Source: JACVRU01 sp040902725 (GTDB lineage Bacteria; Actinomycetota; Thermoleophilia; Gaiellales; Gaiellaceae). Taken from it: DNA of 64,000 nucleotides. Positions 49,899-59,072 of this stretch are shown here, in pieces. The position numbers and the translations under genes are program-made. Within the stretch, counting starts at the first letter, position 1. Every line of letters begins with the position of its first letter. Location: assembly GCA_040902725.1 (NCBI GenBank), contig JBBDWU010000024.1:89934-153933 (forward strand), in the 5' to 3' direction. The notes beneath the pieces were generated by a model that did no database searches, was not told where the DNA came from, and was given only the letters and a program-made list of their open reading frames with translations.

Positions 49899-51461
49899 TC
49901 ACTCTACCCCTGAGCGCCCGCCCCTCACCGTCAGCAGGTAGACGAGCGGGGCGGAGAGGACGAGCAGCAGCAGCGCCGGCGGCGCCGCCCGCGAGTAGGA
50001 GCCGAGCGAGGTGAACTTCCAGATCTCGGTGGCGAGCGTGTCGTAGCCGATCGGGCGCAGCAGCAGCGTCGCCGGCAGCTCCTTCATCGCGCTCAGGAAG
50101 ACGAGCGCCGCGCCGGCCAGCAGGCCGGGGCGCACGAGCGGCAGCGTCACCGTCGCGAGCACCGACCACGGCCCGCGGCCGAGCCCCCGAGCGGCCTCCT
50201 CCACGCGCGGGTTCACCGCGCGCAGGGCCGACGAGACGCCGGCCAGCGCCTGCGGGAAGAACCGGATCACGTAGGCGAGCACGAGCAGGGCAAGCGTCTG
50301 GTAGACGAACGGCATGTAGTTCGCGGCGAAGAAGACGAGCGACAGCGCGATCACGATCCCCGGCAAGGCGTTGCCCGCGAAGGACAGCCGCTCGAGCGCG
50401 TGCGTCCACCAGCGCCGGTGCCGCTGGGCGAGCACGGCCACGGGCAACACGAGCACCGTGGCGACCGCAGCCGCGATCGCGGAGGCGAGCAGCGAGCGGC
50501 CGCCGGCCGCCCACGCGAGGTCGAGCGAGGCGCCGCGCGCTCCCCAGTAGACGAGCACGACCACCGGCACGGCCAGGAAGAGGGTCAGCGCGGCGCAGCA
50601 GAACGCGAACGAGGGCCAGCGCCACCGCCCGAGCGGGACGGGCGCGGCCGGGCGGGCCACGCCCGTCGCCCGGTGGAAGGCGCCGCGGCGGGAGCGCGCC
50701 TCGAGCGCCAGCACGATCGCGGTCAGCGCGACCAGCACGAGCGCGAGCACGGCGGCCGGCGTCCGGTCGAAGAGCGACCGGTACTGGACGAAGATCGACC
50801 GGGTCAGGGCGTCGTACTGCATCAGCGAGACGGCTCCGAAGTCCGAGAGCGCGTAGAGCGCGACGAGCAGGCCGCCCGCGCCGATCGCCGGCCGCAGCGC
50901 CGGAAGGGTCACGCGCCGGAAGACGCCGAGCTGCGTCTGCCCGAGCCCCCGCGCCGCCTCCTCGAGCGACGCGTCGAGGCGCCGGAGGGCGGCCACGGCG
51001 AGCAGGAAGACGTAGGGGTAGGTGGAGAGCGTGAGCGCCAGGAGCGCGCCCGGATAGCCGTAGATCTCGGGCAGCCGCTCGACGCCGAGCGGCTCCAGCA
51101 GCTCCTGGAGCAGTCCCTTCGGCCCGAAGGCCCCCAGCAGCGCCAGCGCCGCGACGTAGCTGGGGATGACGAGCGGCAGGGCGGCGAGCACGCCGATCGT
51201 CCGCCGGCCGGGCAGGTCGGTGCGGACGACGAGCCAGGCGAGCGGAAGGCCGACGGCGATCGCGGCCGCCGTCACGCCCACGACGAGCGCGCCGGTCTGG
51301 AGCACGAGCTCGAGCGTGGAGGCGCGGACGAGCACCCGCCACGCGCGCTCGCCGCCTTCCGCGGCTCGGATGGCGAGGTAGACGAGCGGCAGGACGACCA
51401 GCGCCACCGCGAGGGCGGCGGGCCCCGCCAGAGCGAGCGGGACCCGCGCCCGGGCGGTCAC
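49899..51461 (-). CDS. Iron(III) ABC transporter permease (fused double domain)
   Basis: 520 residues, about 12 membrane spans, made of two tandem binding-protein-dependent permease domains. Each has an EAA loop that contacts the ATPase: EEAARGLGQTQLGVFRRVTL in the first half and EEAARGLGRGPWSVLATVTL in the second. This is the FbpB/SfuB arrangement. It is encoded between the iron-binding protein and DtxR. Confidence 0.93.
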   Translation of the reverse strand: MTARARVPLALAGPAALAVALVVLPLVYLAIRAAEGGERAWRVLVRASTLELVLQTGALVVGVTAAAIAVGLPLAWLVVRTDLPGRRTIGVLAALPLVIPSYVAALALLGAFGPKGLLQELLEPLGVERLPEIYGYPGALLALTLSTYPYVFLLAVAALRRLDASLEEAARGLGQTQLGVFRRVTLPALRPAIGAGGLLVALYALSDFGAVSLMQYDALTRSIFVQYRSLFDRTPAAVLALVLVALTAIVLALEARSRRGAFHRATGVARPAAPVPLGRWRWPSFAFCCAALTLFLAVPVVVLVYWGARGASLDLAWAAGGRSLLASAIAAAVATVLVLPVAVLAQRHRRWWTHALERLSFAGNALPGIVIALSLVFFAANYMPFVYQTLALLVLAYVIRFFPQALAGVSSALRAVNPRVEEAARGLGRGPWSVLATVTLPLVRPGLLAGAALVFLSAMKELPATLLLRPIGYDTLATEIWKFTSLGSYSRAAPPALLLLVLSAPLVYLLTVRGGRSGVE

Positions 51462-51540
51462 GACCTTTGCCGGCAGTCCGCACGCTCCGCGCCGACCGGC
51501 GCGGCGCGGGGCGGGCGGCGTGCCTTAGAAGAAGGGGGCT

Positions 51541-51567
51541 CGTGGGGGAAACATGGTTTCCCCCACG
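51541..51567. terminator. Strong hairpin after the iron-binding protein gene
   Basis: A perfect 12-bp stem, CGTGGGGGAAAC paired with GTTTCCCCCACG, has an ATG loop. It lies 25 nt beyond the binding-protein stop and 80 nt before the permease. There is no clear U-tract on either strand, so it may be a processing or stability element that adjusts permease dose, rather than a full terminator. Confidence 0.55.
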
Positions 51568-51591
51568 CGAGCGAGGCGAAGCCGAGCGAGG

Positions 51592-52596
51592 TCACGACGT
51601 CAGGCCGACCTCGTTCAGCAGCTCCAGCGTGCGCTCCAGCTCCGGCCCGAGCCGGTCGAGCTCGATCTCCGGGCCCTGGAGCGTCGAGAGGGGCGGCAGG
51701 CCCGCCCTCGGCTCGATCCCCGCCACGAGCGGGTACTCGGCCTCCTCGGCCTCTTCGGCGTAGAAGCGCTGGCCCTCGTCGGAGAGCAGGAACTCGACGA
51801 AGCGCTCGGCCGCGTCGCTCGCTTCGAGGATGCCGACGCCCGCCACGCTCACCAGCGCGCCCGGGTCGCCGCCGCCGAGGTAGTGGTTCTCCACGGGCAG
51901 GCTCGGATCTTCCTCCCTTGCGAGGAAGAGGTAGTAGTGGTTGACGAAGCCGACCTCGACCTCGCCGCGGCCGACGGCCTCGACCGTCTGGAGGTTCTTC
52001 TCGTAGAGCTTGGGCTCGTTGGCCTGGATCCCCTCGAGCCAGGCGCGAGTCTCCTCGTCGCCGAGCGTGAGCCGCATCGTCGTCACGAACGCCTGGAAGG
52101 AGGCGTTGGTCGGGGGGAAGCCGATCTTGCCCCGCCAGCGCGCGTCGGTGAACCCGAGGATCGAGTCGGGGAGATCGCTCTCGTCGAGCAGATCGGTGTT
52201 GTACGCGACGACGCGCACGCGGCCGGACGTCCCCACCCAGTGCCCCTCGGGGTCGCGGAAGCGCGGCTCGACTCGGTCGAGGACGTCCTGAGGCAGCTCG
52301 GCAAGCAGGCCCTCCTGCTCGACGGCGCCCAGCGAGCCCGGATCCTGGGCGAAGAAGACGTCGGCGGGGCTGTTGTCGCCCTCCTCCGCGAGGGTCGCGG
52401 CCAGCTCGGCGCTGTCGCCGTAGCGGACCTCGACCTGGATGCCGGTCTGCGCCTCGAAGCGCTCGAACAGGGGCTCGACGATCTCCTCCTCGCGGCCGGA
52501 GTAGACGGTCAGCGTCTGGTTGCCGCCGGCCTCGTCGTCGCCGCCGCAGGCGGCGAGCGAGAGGACGAGTGCCGCGACTGCGAAAAGCTGCTTCAT
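51592..52596 (-). CDS. Iron(III)-binding lipoprotein of ABC transporter
   Basis: 334 residues; the lipobox LAAC puts the acylated Cys at 17. The fold is that of the FbpA/FutA ferric-binding proteins: LTVYSGREEEIVEPLFERFE and VFFAQDPGSLGAVEQEGLL. The tyrosine pair in VNHYYLF (Y221-Y222) matches the iron ligands. SD GGGAGGTG precedes the ATG, and two DtxR-box-like palindromes lie 19-57 nt upstream. It works with the ATPase and permease genes on either side. Confidence 0.93.
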   Translation of the reverse strand: MKQLFAVAALVLSLAACGGDDEAGGNQTLTVYSGREEEIVEPLFERFEAQTGIQVEVRYGDSAELAATLAEEGDNSPADVFFAQDPGSLGAVEQEGLLAELPQDVLDRVEPRFRDPEGHWVGTSGRVRVVAYNTDLLDESDLPDSILGFTDARWRGKIGFPPTNASFQAFVTTMRLTLGDEETRAWLEGIQANEPKLYEKNLQTVEAVGRGEVEVGFVNHYYLFLAREEDPSLPVENHYLGGGDPGALVSVAGVGILEASDAAERFVEFLLSDEGQRFYAEEAEEAEYPLVAGIEPRAGLPPLSTLQGPEIELDRLGPELERTLELLNEVGLTS

Positions 52597-52614
52597 GCCA
52601 CCTCCCTGATCGTA

Positions 52615-52630
52615 GGAAGGCGAACCTTAC
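52615..52630. promoter_or_regulatory. DtxR-box-like palindrome 1 upstream of iron-binding gene
   Basis: GGAAGG-CGAA-CCTTAC has one mismatch to the perfect palindrome at 53667. It is centred about 26 nt upstream of the binding-protein start. Its TAAGG/CCTTA half-sites resemble the iron boxes bound by DtxR/IdeR. Confidence 0.72.
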
Positions 52631-52637
52631 CGATGAT

Positions 52638-52653
52638 GTGAGGGTGACCTTAC
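52638..52653. promoter_or_regulatory. DtxR-box-like palindrome 2 upstream of iron-binding gene
   Basis: GTGAGG-GTGA-CCTTAC lies 23 nt from palindrome 1 (centre to centre), about two helical turns. It overlaps the last codons of the ATPase gene. Two in-phase boxes allow cooperative binding of regulator dimers. Confidence 0.68.
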
Positions 52654-53666
52654 GAGAACACGCGCACCGGCTCGCGGTGCGGCGAGACCACGACTCGCGA
52701 CCCGTTCGGGACCAGCTCGGTCGAAGGGCGCTGCGAGACGACGACGGTGCCGTCGGCGAGCCGGACGCGATAGAAGACGTCGTGGCCGCGGAACTCGCGG
52801 CCGACCACCTCGGCGGAGCCCTCCGGGTCAGGACGCAGCTCGAGCAGTTCCGGCCGGATCAGGACGTCGACCCGGCTCGACCCGTTGCGGCCGACCACCG
52901 GGAAGCGCCCCAGGAGCGTCTCCACCAGGTCGCCGTCGATCAGGCCCGGCAGGAAGTTTCCGGCGCCGACGAAGCCGGCCGTCCAGCGGTCGGCCGGCGC
53001 CGAGTAGAGCTCCTCGGGAGGCGCGGCCTGGACGATCCGCCCGTCGCGCATGACCGCGATGCGGTCAGCGACGGAGAAGGCTTCCTCGCGGTCGTGGGTG
53101 ACGAGCAGGACGGTGACGCCGATCGAGCGGAGGATGGCGGCGAGCTCGTCGCGCATCGAGGCCCGGCGCAACGGATCGATGTTCGACCAGGGCTCGTCGA
53201 GCAGGACGATCGCAGGCGCCGGGGCGAGCGCGCGCGCCAGGGCTACCCGCTGCTGCTGGCCGCCCGAGAGCTCGTGCGGGTAGCGGCGCTCGTAGCCGTC
53301 GAGCCCCACGAGCGCGAGCAGCTCGCCGATGCGGGCCCGGCGGCGGCCGCGGGGAACGCCGAAGCCGACGTTCTCGGCAACGGTCAGGTGGGGGAAGAGG
53401 GCGTAGTCCTGGAAGACCATGCCGACGCGTCGCCGCTCGGCCGGGACGCCGTTCACGCGCTCGCCGGCGATGCAGATCTCGCCCGCGTCGGGCTGCTCGA
53501 AGCCGGCGATCAGCCGCAGCAGGGTCGTCTTGCCGCAGCCGCTCGGGCCGAGCAGCGCCAGCAGCTCACCCGGCTCGACGCAGAGCTCGGCGCCGTCGAC
53601 GGCCTGTGTCGCCCCGAAGCGCTTCGAGACGGCATGGGCGCACACCATTCCCGTGCACTCGTCCAT
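52650..53666 (-). CDS. Iron(III) ABC transporter ATP-binding protein
   Basis: 338 residues; the start may be the second Met (53648), because the DtxR box abuts the first ATG and would leave no room for a ribosome binding site. Walker A is LLGPSGCGKTTLLRL (40-48), with the Q-loop VFQDYALFPHLTV, the signature LSGGQQQRVALARAL, Walker B IVLLDEPWSNID and a TOBE-like C-terminal domain. FbpC/AfuC type. First gene of the iron operon; a perfect DtxR box lies at its start. Confidence 0.93.
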   Translation of the reverse strand: MDECTGMVCAHAVSKRFGATQAVDGAELCVEPGELLALLGPSGCGKTTLLRLIAGFEQPDAGEICIAGERVNGVPAERRRVGMVFQDYALFPHLTVAENVGFGVPRGRRRARIGELLALVGLDGYERRYPHELSGGQQQRVALARALAPAPAIVLLDEPWSNIDPLRRASMRDELAAILRSIGVTVLLVTHDREEAFSVADRIAVMRDGRIVQAAPPEELYSAPADRWTAGFVGAGNFLPGLIDGDLVETLLGRFPVVGRNGSSRVDVLIRPELLELRPDPEGSAEVVGREFRGHDVFYRVRLADGTVVVSQRPSTELVPNGSRVVVSPHREPVRVFS

Positions 53667-53682
53667 GTAAGGCGAACCTTAC
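53667..53682. promoter_or_regulatory. Perfect DtxR-box palindrome at the head of the iron operon
   Basis: GTAAGG-CGAA-CCTTAC, a 6-bp-arm perfect inverted repeat, lies immediately upstream of the ATPase ATG. It is in the 42-nt interval shared with divergent priA (GTG 53709). It fits the iron-box consensus half-site. Iron-dependent repression of the transporter is inferred. Confidence 0.78.
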
Positions 53683-53708
53683 AGCAGCTCTCCTCTACGC
53701 TGGCCGCG

Positions 53709-55607
53709 GTGCCTTTCGCGTCCGTCTTCCCACTGCTGACCACGCGGGCCGTGGCCCGTCCGTTCACCTACGAGGTCGAGGAGGGCGTGGGGAAGGGGGC
53801 GGTCGTCGAGGTGCGGTTCGGGCGCGCGCGGCAGCGCGGGGTCGTCGTCGGGATCGAGGGCGAGCCGCCTCCCGGAATGAAGATCTCCGCGGTCGAGCGC
53901 GTTGTCGAGGAGCTGCCGCCGGAGCTCGTCGACCTCGCGCTCTGGGTCGCCGACTACTACGGCTCGACGCCCGGCCGGGCGCTGGGCCTCGTGGCCCCGC
54001 ACCGGCGCACGCGGCGCGGGGAGCGCCGGACGCCGGCCGAGCTGCATTCCCTGCCCGGGGAAGCGGAGCCCGCGCAGCTGAGCGCGCCCCAGGTCGCCGC
54101 GCTCGCGCGAATCGAGGCCGGCGGCGGCCCGTTCCTGCTGTACGGGGCCACCGGGAGCGGCAAGACCGAGGTCTATCTCCAGGCGGCCGCGGCTGCGCTC
54201 GCCCGCGGGCAGGGCGCCATCGTGCTCGTCCCCGAGATCGCGCTCACGCCGCAGGCGATCGGCCGCTTCCGGGCCCGCTTCGGCGAGCGGATCGCGCTGC
54301 TCCACTCCGCGCTCACAGACGCAGAGCGGCGCGACGAGCGCGAGCGGATCGAGAGCGGCGAGGCGCGCGTCGTCGTGGGGGCGCGCTCGGCCGTGTTCGC
54401 GCCCGTCCACGACCTGGGCCTGATCGTTGTCGACGAGGAGCACGACGCCTCGTACAAGCAGGAGTCCGACCCGCGCTACGACGCGCGCACGGTGGCGGCG
54501 AAGCGGGCGGCGCTCACCGGCGCCGTGGCGGTCTACGGCAGCGCCACGCCGCGGCCCGAGAGCTGGGAGCGGCTGGAGCGGCTGGAGCTCGGCGGGCGGA
54601 TCAGCGGCAAGCTCCCGCCGGTCAGGGTCGTCGACCTGCGGCGCGAGCGCGGCTATCCGCTGTCGGCGCCGCTGCTGAAGGAGCTCGGCGCGGTAGCCGA
54701 GCAGGGCGGCAAGGCGATCCTGCTCCTCAACCGCCGCGGGCTCGCGCCCGCCCTGCACTGCCGCAACTGCGGACTGACGCCCCGCTGCCCGAACTGCGAC
54801 GTCGCGCTCGTCCTCCACCGCGAAGGCGCGTTGCGCTGCCACCACTGCGGCCACCACGAGCCCGCGCCAGAGACCTGCTCTGCCTGCGGCTCGCCGGAGG
54901 TCGTCCGCATCGGCGCCGGCACGCAGCGGCTCGAGCGCGAGCTGGAGAAGCACGTGCCCGAGCTCGAGCGGATCCGGCTGGACGCGGACACCGGCTCGCC
55001 GGGCGAGGCGCTCGCGCGCTTCGCGGCCGCCGACCGCGCCGTGCTGCTCGGCACGCAGATGGTCGCCAAGGGCCACCACTTCGCGGGGGTCGCGCTGGCC
55101 GCCGTGGTCGACGCCGACGCCGGCCTCGGCATGCCCGACTTCCGGGCCGAGGAGCGCACGTTCCAGCTCGTCACGCAGCTCGCCGGCCGCAGCGGCCGCG
55201 ACGCGCCCGGCCGTGTCCTCGTTCAGACGTTCCAGCCGGACTCGCGCGCGATCGTCCATGCCGCCCGCCACGACGTCGAGGGCTTCCTCGCCGACGAGCT
55301 CGAGCGCCGCCGCGAGCTCGGATACCCGCCGTTCAGCCACCTCGTGCGGGTCGTCGTCTCGGGCGCAGACCAGGAGGGGCCTCTGCGGGCGCTCCAGGAG
55401 CTGAAGGACGAGCTCGCGGAGGCGGACGTGCTCGGGCCGGCGCCGCTGCTGCGGCTCCGGGGCCGGTTCCGCGCGCAGCTGGTGGCGAAGACCGACCAGC
55501 CCGGACGCATCGCCGCGCGCGCCGGCCGGCTGCTCGGGAGCGCCTCGGTGGCAATGCGGAAGGCGGGTCTGAGCGTGGTCGTGGACGTTGATCCGCAGCT
55601 AGGCTGA
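53709..55607 (+). CDS. priA: Primosomal replication restart helicase PriA
   Basis: 632 residues from GTG 53709. N-terminal DNA-binding domain; Walker A LLYGATGSGKTEVYLQA, DEEHD (Walker B region) and GSATPRPESW. The zinc-binding cluster has the pairs CRNC, CPNC, CHHC and CSAC (about residues 350-395). It restarts stalled replication forks. Its start shares a 42-nt interval with the iron operon's DtxR box, so the regulator may also touch its promoter. Confidence 0.94.
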   Translation: MPFASVFPLLTTRAVARPFTYEVEEGVGKGAVVEVRFGRARQRGVVVGIEGEPPPGMKISAVERVVEELPPELVDLALWVADYYGSTPGRALGLVAPHRRTRRGERRTPAELHSLPGEAEPAQLSAPQVAALARIEAGGGPFLLYGATGSGKTEVYLQAAAAALARGQGAIVLVPEIALTPQAIGRFRARFGERIALLHSALTDAERRDERERIESGEARVVVGARSAVFAPVHDLGLIVVDEEHDASYKQESDPRYDARTVAAKRAALTGAVAVYGSATPRPESWERLERLELGGRISGKLPPVRVVDLRRERGYPLSAPLLKELGAVAEQGGKAILLLNRRGLAPALHCRNCGLTPRCPNCDVALVLHREGALRCHHCGHHEPAPETCSACGSPEVVRIGAGTQRLERELEKHVPELERIRLDADTGSPGEALARFAAADRAVLLGTQMVAKGHHFAGVALAAVVDADAGLGMPDFRAEERTFQLVTQLAGRSGRDAPGRVLVQTFQPDSRAIVHAARHDVEGFLADELERRRELGYPPFSHLVRVVVSGADQEGPLRALQELKDELAEADVLGPAPLLRLRGRFRAQLVAKTDQPGRIAARAGRLLGSASVAMRKAGLSVVVDVDPQLG

Positions 55608-55611
55608 GTTC

Positions 55612-56163
55612 GTGAGCGAGGTCCGCGACGAGCAACTCGACGCGCAGCGCGAGGCGCTGCGGCGGACGGCCCTTGCCCAGATCCGCCAGTACGGCGACCC
55701 GGCGCTGCGTCTGGAAGCCAGGCTGGTAGAGGACTTCGACGACGACCTCGCGCGGCTCGTCCGCCGCATGAAGCGGCTGATGATCGACGCGAACGGCGTC
55801 GGGCTCGCCGCGACGCAGGTCGGCGTCGTGCGCCGCGTCGTCGTGTTCCAGGAGACCCCGGAGGAGGAGCCGCGCGCGCTGGTCAACCCGGTGGTCGTGG
55901 AGCGCGGCGAGGAGACGACCGCCGACGAGGGCTGCCTCTCCCTCCAGGGAGTGCTCGTGCCAGTCGAGCGGGCGGCGACGGTCACGGTCGAGGCGAAGGA
56001 CGAGACGGGCGCCGACGTCCGGCTCGAGCTCGAGGAGCCGACCGCCCGCGTCGTGCAGCACGAGCTCGACCACCTCGACGGCGTGCTGATCATCGACCGG
56101 ACGACGCCGGAGGCGCGGCGCGAGGCCCTGTCGGTGCTGCGGCCCCGGGTCGCGCTGGTCTAG
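55612..56163 (+). CDS. def: Peptide deformylase
   Basis: 183 residues from GTG 55612. The three metal-site motifs are present: GVGLAATQVGV, DEGCLSLQG and QHELDHLDGVLIID (H-E-x-x-H). It removes the N-formyl group from nascent proteins and acts with Fmt, encoded 166 nt further on. The interval 56164-56329 holds nothing I can identify. Confidence 0.95.
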   Translation: MSEVRDEQLDAQREALRRTALAQIRQYGDPALRLEARLVEDFDDDLARLVRRMKRLMIDANGVGLAATQVGVVRRVVVFQETPEEEPRALVNPVVVERGEETTADEGCLSLQGVLVPVERAATVTVEAKDETGADVRLELEEPTARVVQHELDHLDGVLIIDRTTPEARREALSVLRPRVALV

Positions 56164-56329
56164 TGATCGCCGCCGGGCGGGCGGTCTTGGTCGGCCGTGC
56201 GAAAGGCGAGCAGGCCAAGGACGCAGGGAGCGTTCGCATGCCCAGCCATGCGGACGCGACCGAGGACGCCGGCATGCGACGCCTTGCAGCCGGCCGGGCT
56301 GGCCGCACGCGCGGCGGAGACCACTAACC

Positions 56330-57115
56330 TTGGCGCGGATAGGCGTCGCCGCGACCGCGCCCTTCGGCGCGGACGTGCTCGAGCGGCTGGCCGCCCGGCA
56401 CGACGTCGCCTTCCTGCTGACGCGGCCCAACCGGCCCAGAGGCCGCGGCCGCAAGCCGGGCCCGCCTGCCGCCAAGGAAGCGGCGGAGCGGCTGGGCATC
56501 CCCGTCCGCCAGCCCGACCGGCTGCCCGACGACCTCGAGCTGGAGGCGGACACGATCGTGATCGCCGCGTACGGCGTCCTCGTCCCCACGCCGCTCCTGG
56601 AGCGGGCGCTCTGGCTGAACGTCCATCCGTCGCTGCTGCCGCGCTGGCGCGGCGCGGCGCCGGTCGAGCGCGCGATCATGGCCGGCGACCGGGAGACCGG
56701 CGTCACCATCCACCGGACGACGCCCGAGCTCGACGCGGGGCCGATCGCCGCTCAGCGAGCCTTCCCGATCGGGCCGGAGGACGACGCGGGCGCGGTCTTC
56801 GCGCAGGCGGCCGAGGTCGCCGTGGAGCTGCTCGACGAGGTGCTGCCCGAGCCGAGCTTCCGCCCGCAGCCCGCGGAGGGCGCCACCTACGCCGAGAAGG
56901 TCACGGTCGCCGACCGGCAGCTGGACTGGTCCGCACCGCCTGACGAAATCGTGCGCCAGGTCCGCGCGCTCTCGCCCCACATCGGCGCCCGGGCGGAGCT
57001 CGAGGGGCGCGAGGTGATCGTGTGGCGGGTGGACGCGGCAGGGAAGCCGGTCGAGGTTCAGCCTGCCGGGAGACGGCGCATGGCCTACGAGGAGTTCCTG
57101 CGGGGACTGCGCTGA
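56330..57115 (+). CDS. fmt: Methionyl-tRNA formyltransferase
   Basis: 261 residues from TTG 56330; slightly short for the family (about 310), because the C-terminal OB-like domain is abbreviated. The formyl-transfer core is intact: LNVHPSLLPRWRGAAPVERA (the N-H-P catalytic loop), TGVTIHRTTPELDAGPI (catalytic Asp), and then AEKVTVADRQLDWS. Coupled by CTGA overlap to rsmB. Confidence 0.92.
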   Translation: MARIGVAATAPFGADVLERLAARHDVAFLLTRPNRPRGRGRKPGPPAAKEAAERLGIPVRQPDRLPDDLELEADTIVIAAYGVLVPTPLLERALWLNVHPSLLPRWRGAAPVERAIMAGDRETGVTIHRTTPELDAGPIAAQRAFPIGPEDDAGAVFAQAAEVAVELLDEVLPEPSFRPQPAEGATYAEKVTVADRQLDWSAPPDEIVRQVRALSPHIGARAELEGREVIVWRVDAAGKPVEVQPAGRRRMAYEEFLRGLR

Positions 57116-58320
57116 TCGCCCCCGCCCGGAGCGCCGCGTACGAGGTGATCCGCCGCGTCTTCGAGCACGAGGCCTACGCCGACCGCGCGTTCGCGGCCGC
57201 GGCGGCAGGCCTCGACGAGCGCGACCGCGCGCTCGCCCAGCGGCTCGCCTACGGCACCGTCCAGCGCGTCCGGCTGCTCGACCACGCGATCGAGACCCTC
57301 GGCAAGCGGCCGGTACGCAAGCTCGACGCGCCCGTGCTCGCCGCGCTCCGGCTCGGCGCCTACCAGCTCGCCTACGCGGAAGGCGTCCCGCGCTACGCGG
57401 CCGTCAACGAGTCGGTCGAGCTCGTCCGGCGTGCCCGGCTCGAGCGCGCCGTCCCGTTCACCAACGCGGTCATGCGCCGCGTGGCGGACGGCATCGAGGG
57501 GCTGCTCGCCGCGCTTCCGGAGGGGCCGCTCAAGCACTCCTATCCCGACTGGGTCTACGAGACCTGGCGGGACGAGCTGGGGGAGGAGGCGGCGCTCGCG
57601 CTCATGCGCGCGCAGAACGAGCCGCCGGAGGCCGTCGTGCGGGTCGTCAGCGGCGAGATCGACGGAGAGCCCACCGACGTCCCCGGCGCGGTGCGCGTCG
57701 ACCACATCGACGACGCGGCGTTCGCCGAGGGCCGGATCTGGCCCCAGAGCCGCGCCTCGCAGCTGGCGGGGCTCGCCGTGGGCGCGCGGGAGGGCGAGCG
57801 CATCCTCGACTCCTGCGCCGCCCCGGGCGGCAAGGCGACGATGCTGGCCGGGGAGGTGTTCGCGGTGGAGATCCACGAGGCCCGCGCGCGCGAGCTCGAG
57901 GAGAACGTCCGCCGCCTGGGCGCGACGAACGTCCGGGTCGTCAACGCGGACGCCACCGACCTGCCGCCAGAGCTCGACGGCTTCGACCGGGCCCTCGTCG
58001 ACGCGCCCTGCTCCGGGCTCGGCGTCCTCAACCGCCGTCCCGACCTGCGCTGGCGCGCGACGCCGCTGCCAGAGCTCCAGCTCGCGCTGGTGAACGCGGC
58101 CGCCGAGCGGGTCAAGCCCGGCGGCGTCCTCGTCTACGCCGTCTGCACGATGAGCCGCGCCGAGAACGAGGAGATCGTGGACGCCGCCGGGCTCGAGCCC
58201 GACCCGACCCTCGCCGACGAGTGGCCCCAGTACCGCCATCCCCACCGGCCCGAGTTCCTGCTCACCCTGCCGCACCTGCACAACACCAACGGCTTCTTCA
58301 TCGCCAGGCTGCGGGCGTGA
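57112..58320 (+). CDS. rsmB: 16S rRNA (cytosine-967-C5) methyltransferase RsmB
   Basis: About 402 residues. The start is uncertain: a CTG at 57112 overlaps the fmt stop, while GTG 57145 or GTG 57022 are alternatives. The NusB-like N-terminal domain (RDRALAQRLAYGTVQRVRLL) is followed by the SAM domain DSCAAPGGKATMLAG, with catalytic Cys in VDAPCSGLG and VYAVCTMSRAENE. It ends with the ...FFIARLRA tail that overlaps the next gene. Confidence 0.93.
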   Translation: MIAPARSAAYEVIRRVFEHEAYADRAFAAAAAGLDERDRALAQRLAYGTVQRVRLLDHAIETLGKRPVRKLDAPVLAALRLGAYQLAYAEGVPRYAAVNESVELVRRARLERAVPFTNAVMRRVADGIEGLLAALPEGPLKHSYPDWVYETWRDELGEEAALALMRAQNEPPEAVVRVVSGEIDGEPTDVPGAVRVDHIDDAAFAEGRIWPQSRASQLAGLAVGAREGERILDSCAAPGGKATMLAGEVFAVEIHEARARELEENVRRLGATNVRVVNADATDLPPELDGFDRALVDAPCSGLGVLNRRPDLRWRATPLPELQLALVNAAAERVKPGGVLVYAVCTMSRAENEEIVDAAGLEPDPTLADEWPQYRHPHRPEFLLTLPHLHNTNGFFIARLRA

Positions 58321-59060
58321 GCTTCGACGAGTGGCGGGCGCGCGCACCGGACATCGTCGAGGAGGTCGCCGAGCTCTGGTCGCTTCGGCTCGGAACGCGA
58401 TACGAACTCGGCCACGCATCGATGACGTTTCGTGCCGAGCTGCCCGACGGGACGCCAGCGGTGCTCAAGGTCGGCTTCCCGCATCCCGAAGCAGAGCACG
58501 AGGCGGCGGCGCTCGCGATCTTTGACGGCCGCGGCGCCGTCCGCCTCCTAGCCCACGACCCCGAGCGGAACGCCCTGCTGCTCGAGCGCTGCGAGCCTGG
58601 GAACTCGCTCCTGGAGCTCCCGGACGAGGACGAGTCCTTCAGCCTCGCCGCGGGCGTCCTCCGGCGCCTCTGGCGGCCGCCCGCGCCGGAACATCCCTTC
58701 GACCTGCTGGCCGACCTGGCCGCGGGCTGGGCGCAGCTGCCGGGCCTCGACGCCGGGGTCGTCGGGGAGCTCGCCTCGAGCCAGGGTGAGCTCGTCGTCT
58801 GCCACCAGGACTTCCACCGGGGCAACGTCCTCCGCGCCCAGCGCGAGCCCTGGCTCGCGATCGATCCCAAGCCGATCGTCGGCGAGCGCGAGTTCGACAC
58901 CGCGGCGCTGCTGCGCGACGACCCCGGCGACCTGGCGCGCCGCCTCGACCTGCTCGCCGCCGAGCTGGGGCTCGACCGGGCGCGGATGCGGCTTTGGGGG
59001 ATCGTGCACGCCGTCGCCTGGGAGCATCCCGAGGTCGCGCGGGCGCTCGCGGCGGCATAG
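58317..59060 (+). CDS. APH(6)/hydroxyurea-type small-molecule kinase
   Basis: 247 residues from GTG 58317 (GTGA overlap with rsmB). VVCHQDFHRGNVLRAQREPW and LAIDPKPIVGEREFDTAALL match the PF04655 family that includes streptomycin 6-kinases. The ATP site lysine is in AVLKVGFPHPE. It is encoded inside a housekeeping operon, so it is more likely an intrinsic small-molecule kinase than an acquired resistance gene. Substrate unknown. Confidence 0.8.
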   Translation: MSFDEWRARAPDIVEEVAELWSLRLGTRYELGHASMTFRAELPDGTPAVLKVGFPHPEAEHEAAALAIFDGRGAVRLLAHDPERNALLLERCEPGNSLLELPDEDESFSLAAGVLRRLWRPPAPEHPFDLLADLAAGWAQLPGLDAGVVGELASSQGELVVCHQDFHRGNVLRAQREPWLAIDPKPIVGEREFDTAALLRDDPGDLARRLDLLAAELGLDRARMRLWGIVHAVAWEHPEVARALAAA

Positions 59061-59072
59061 GATCGGCCCCCT

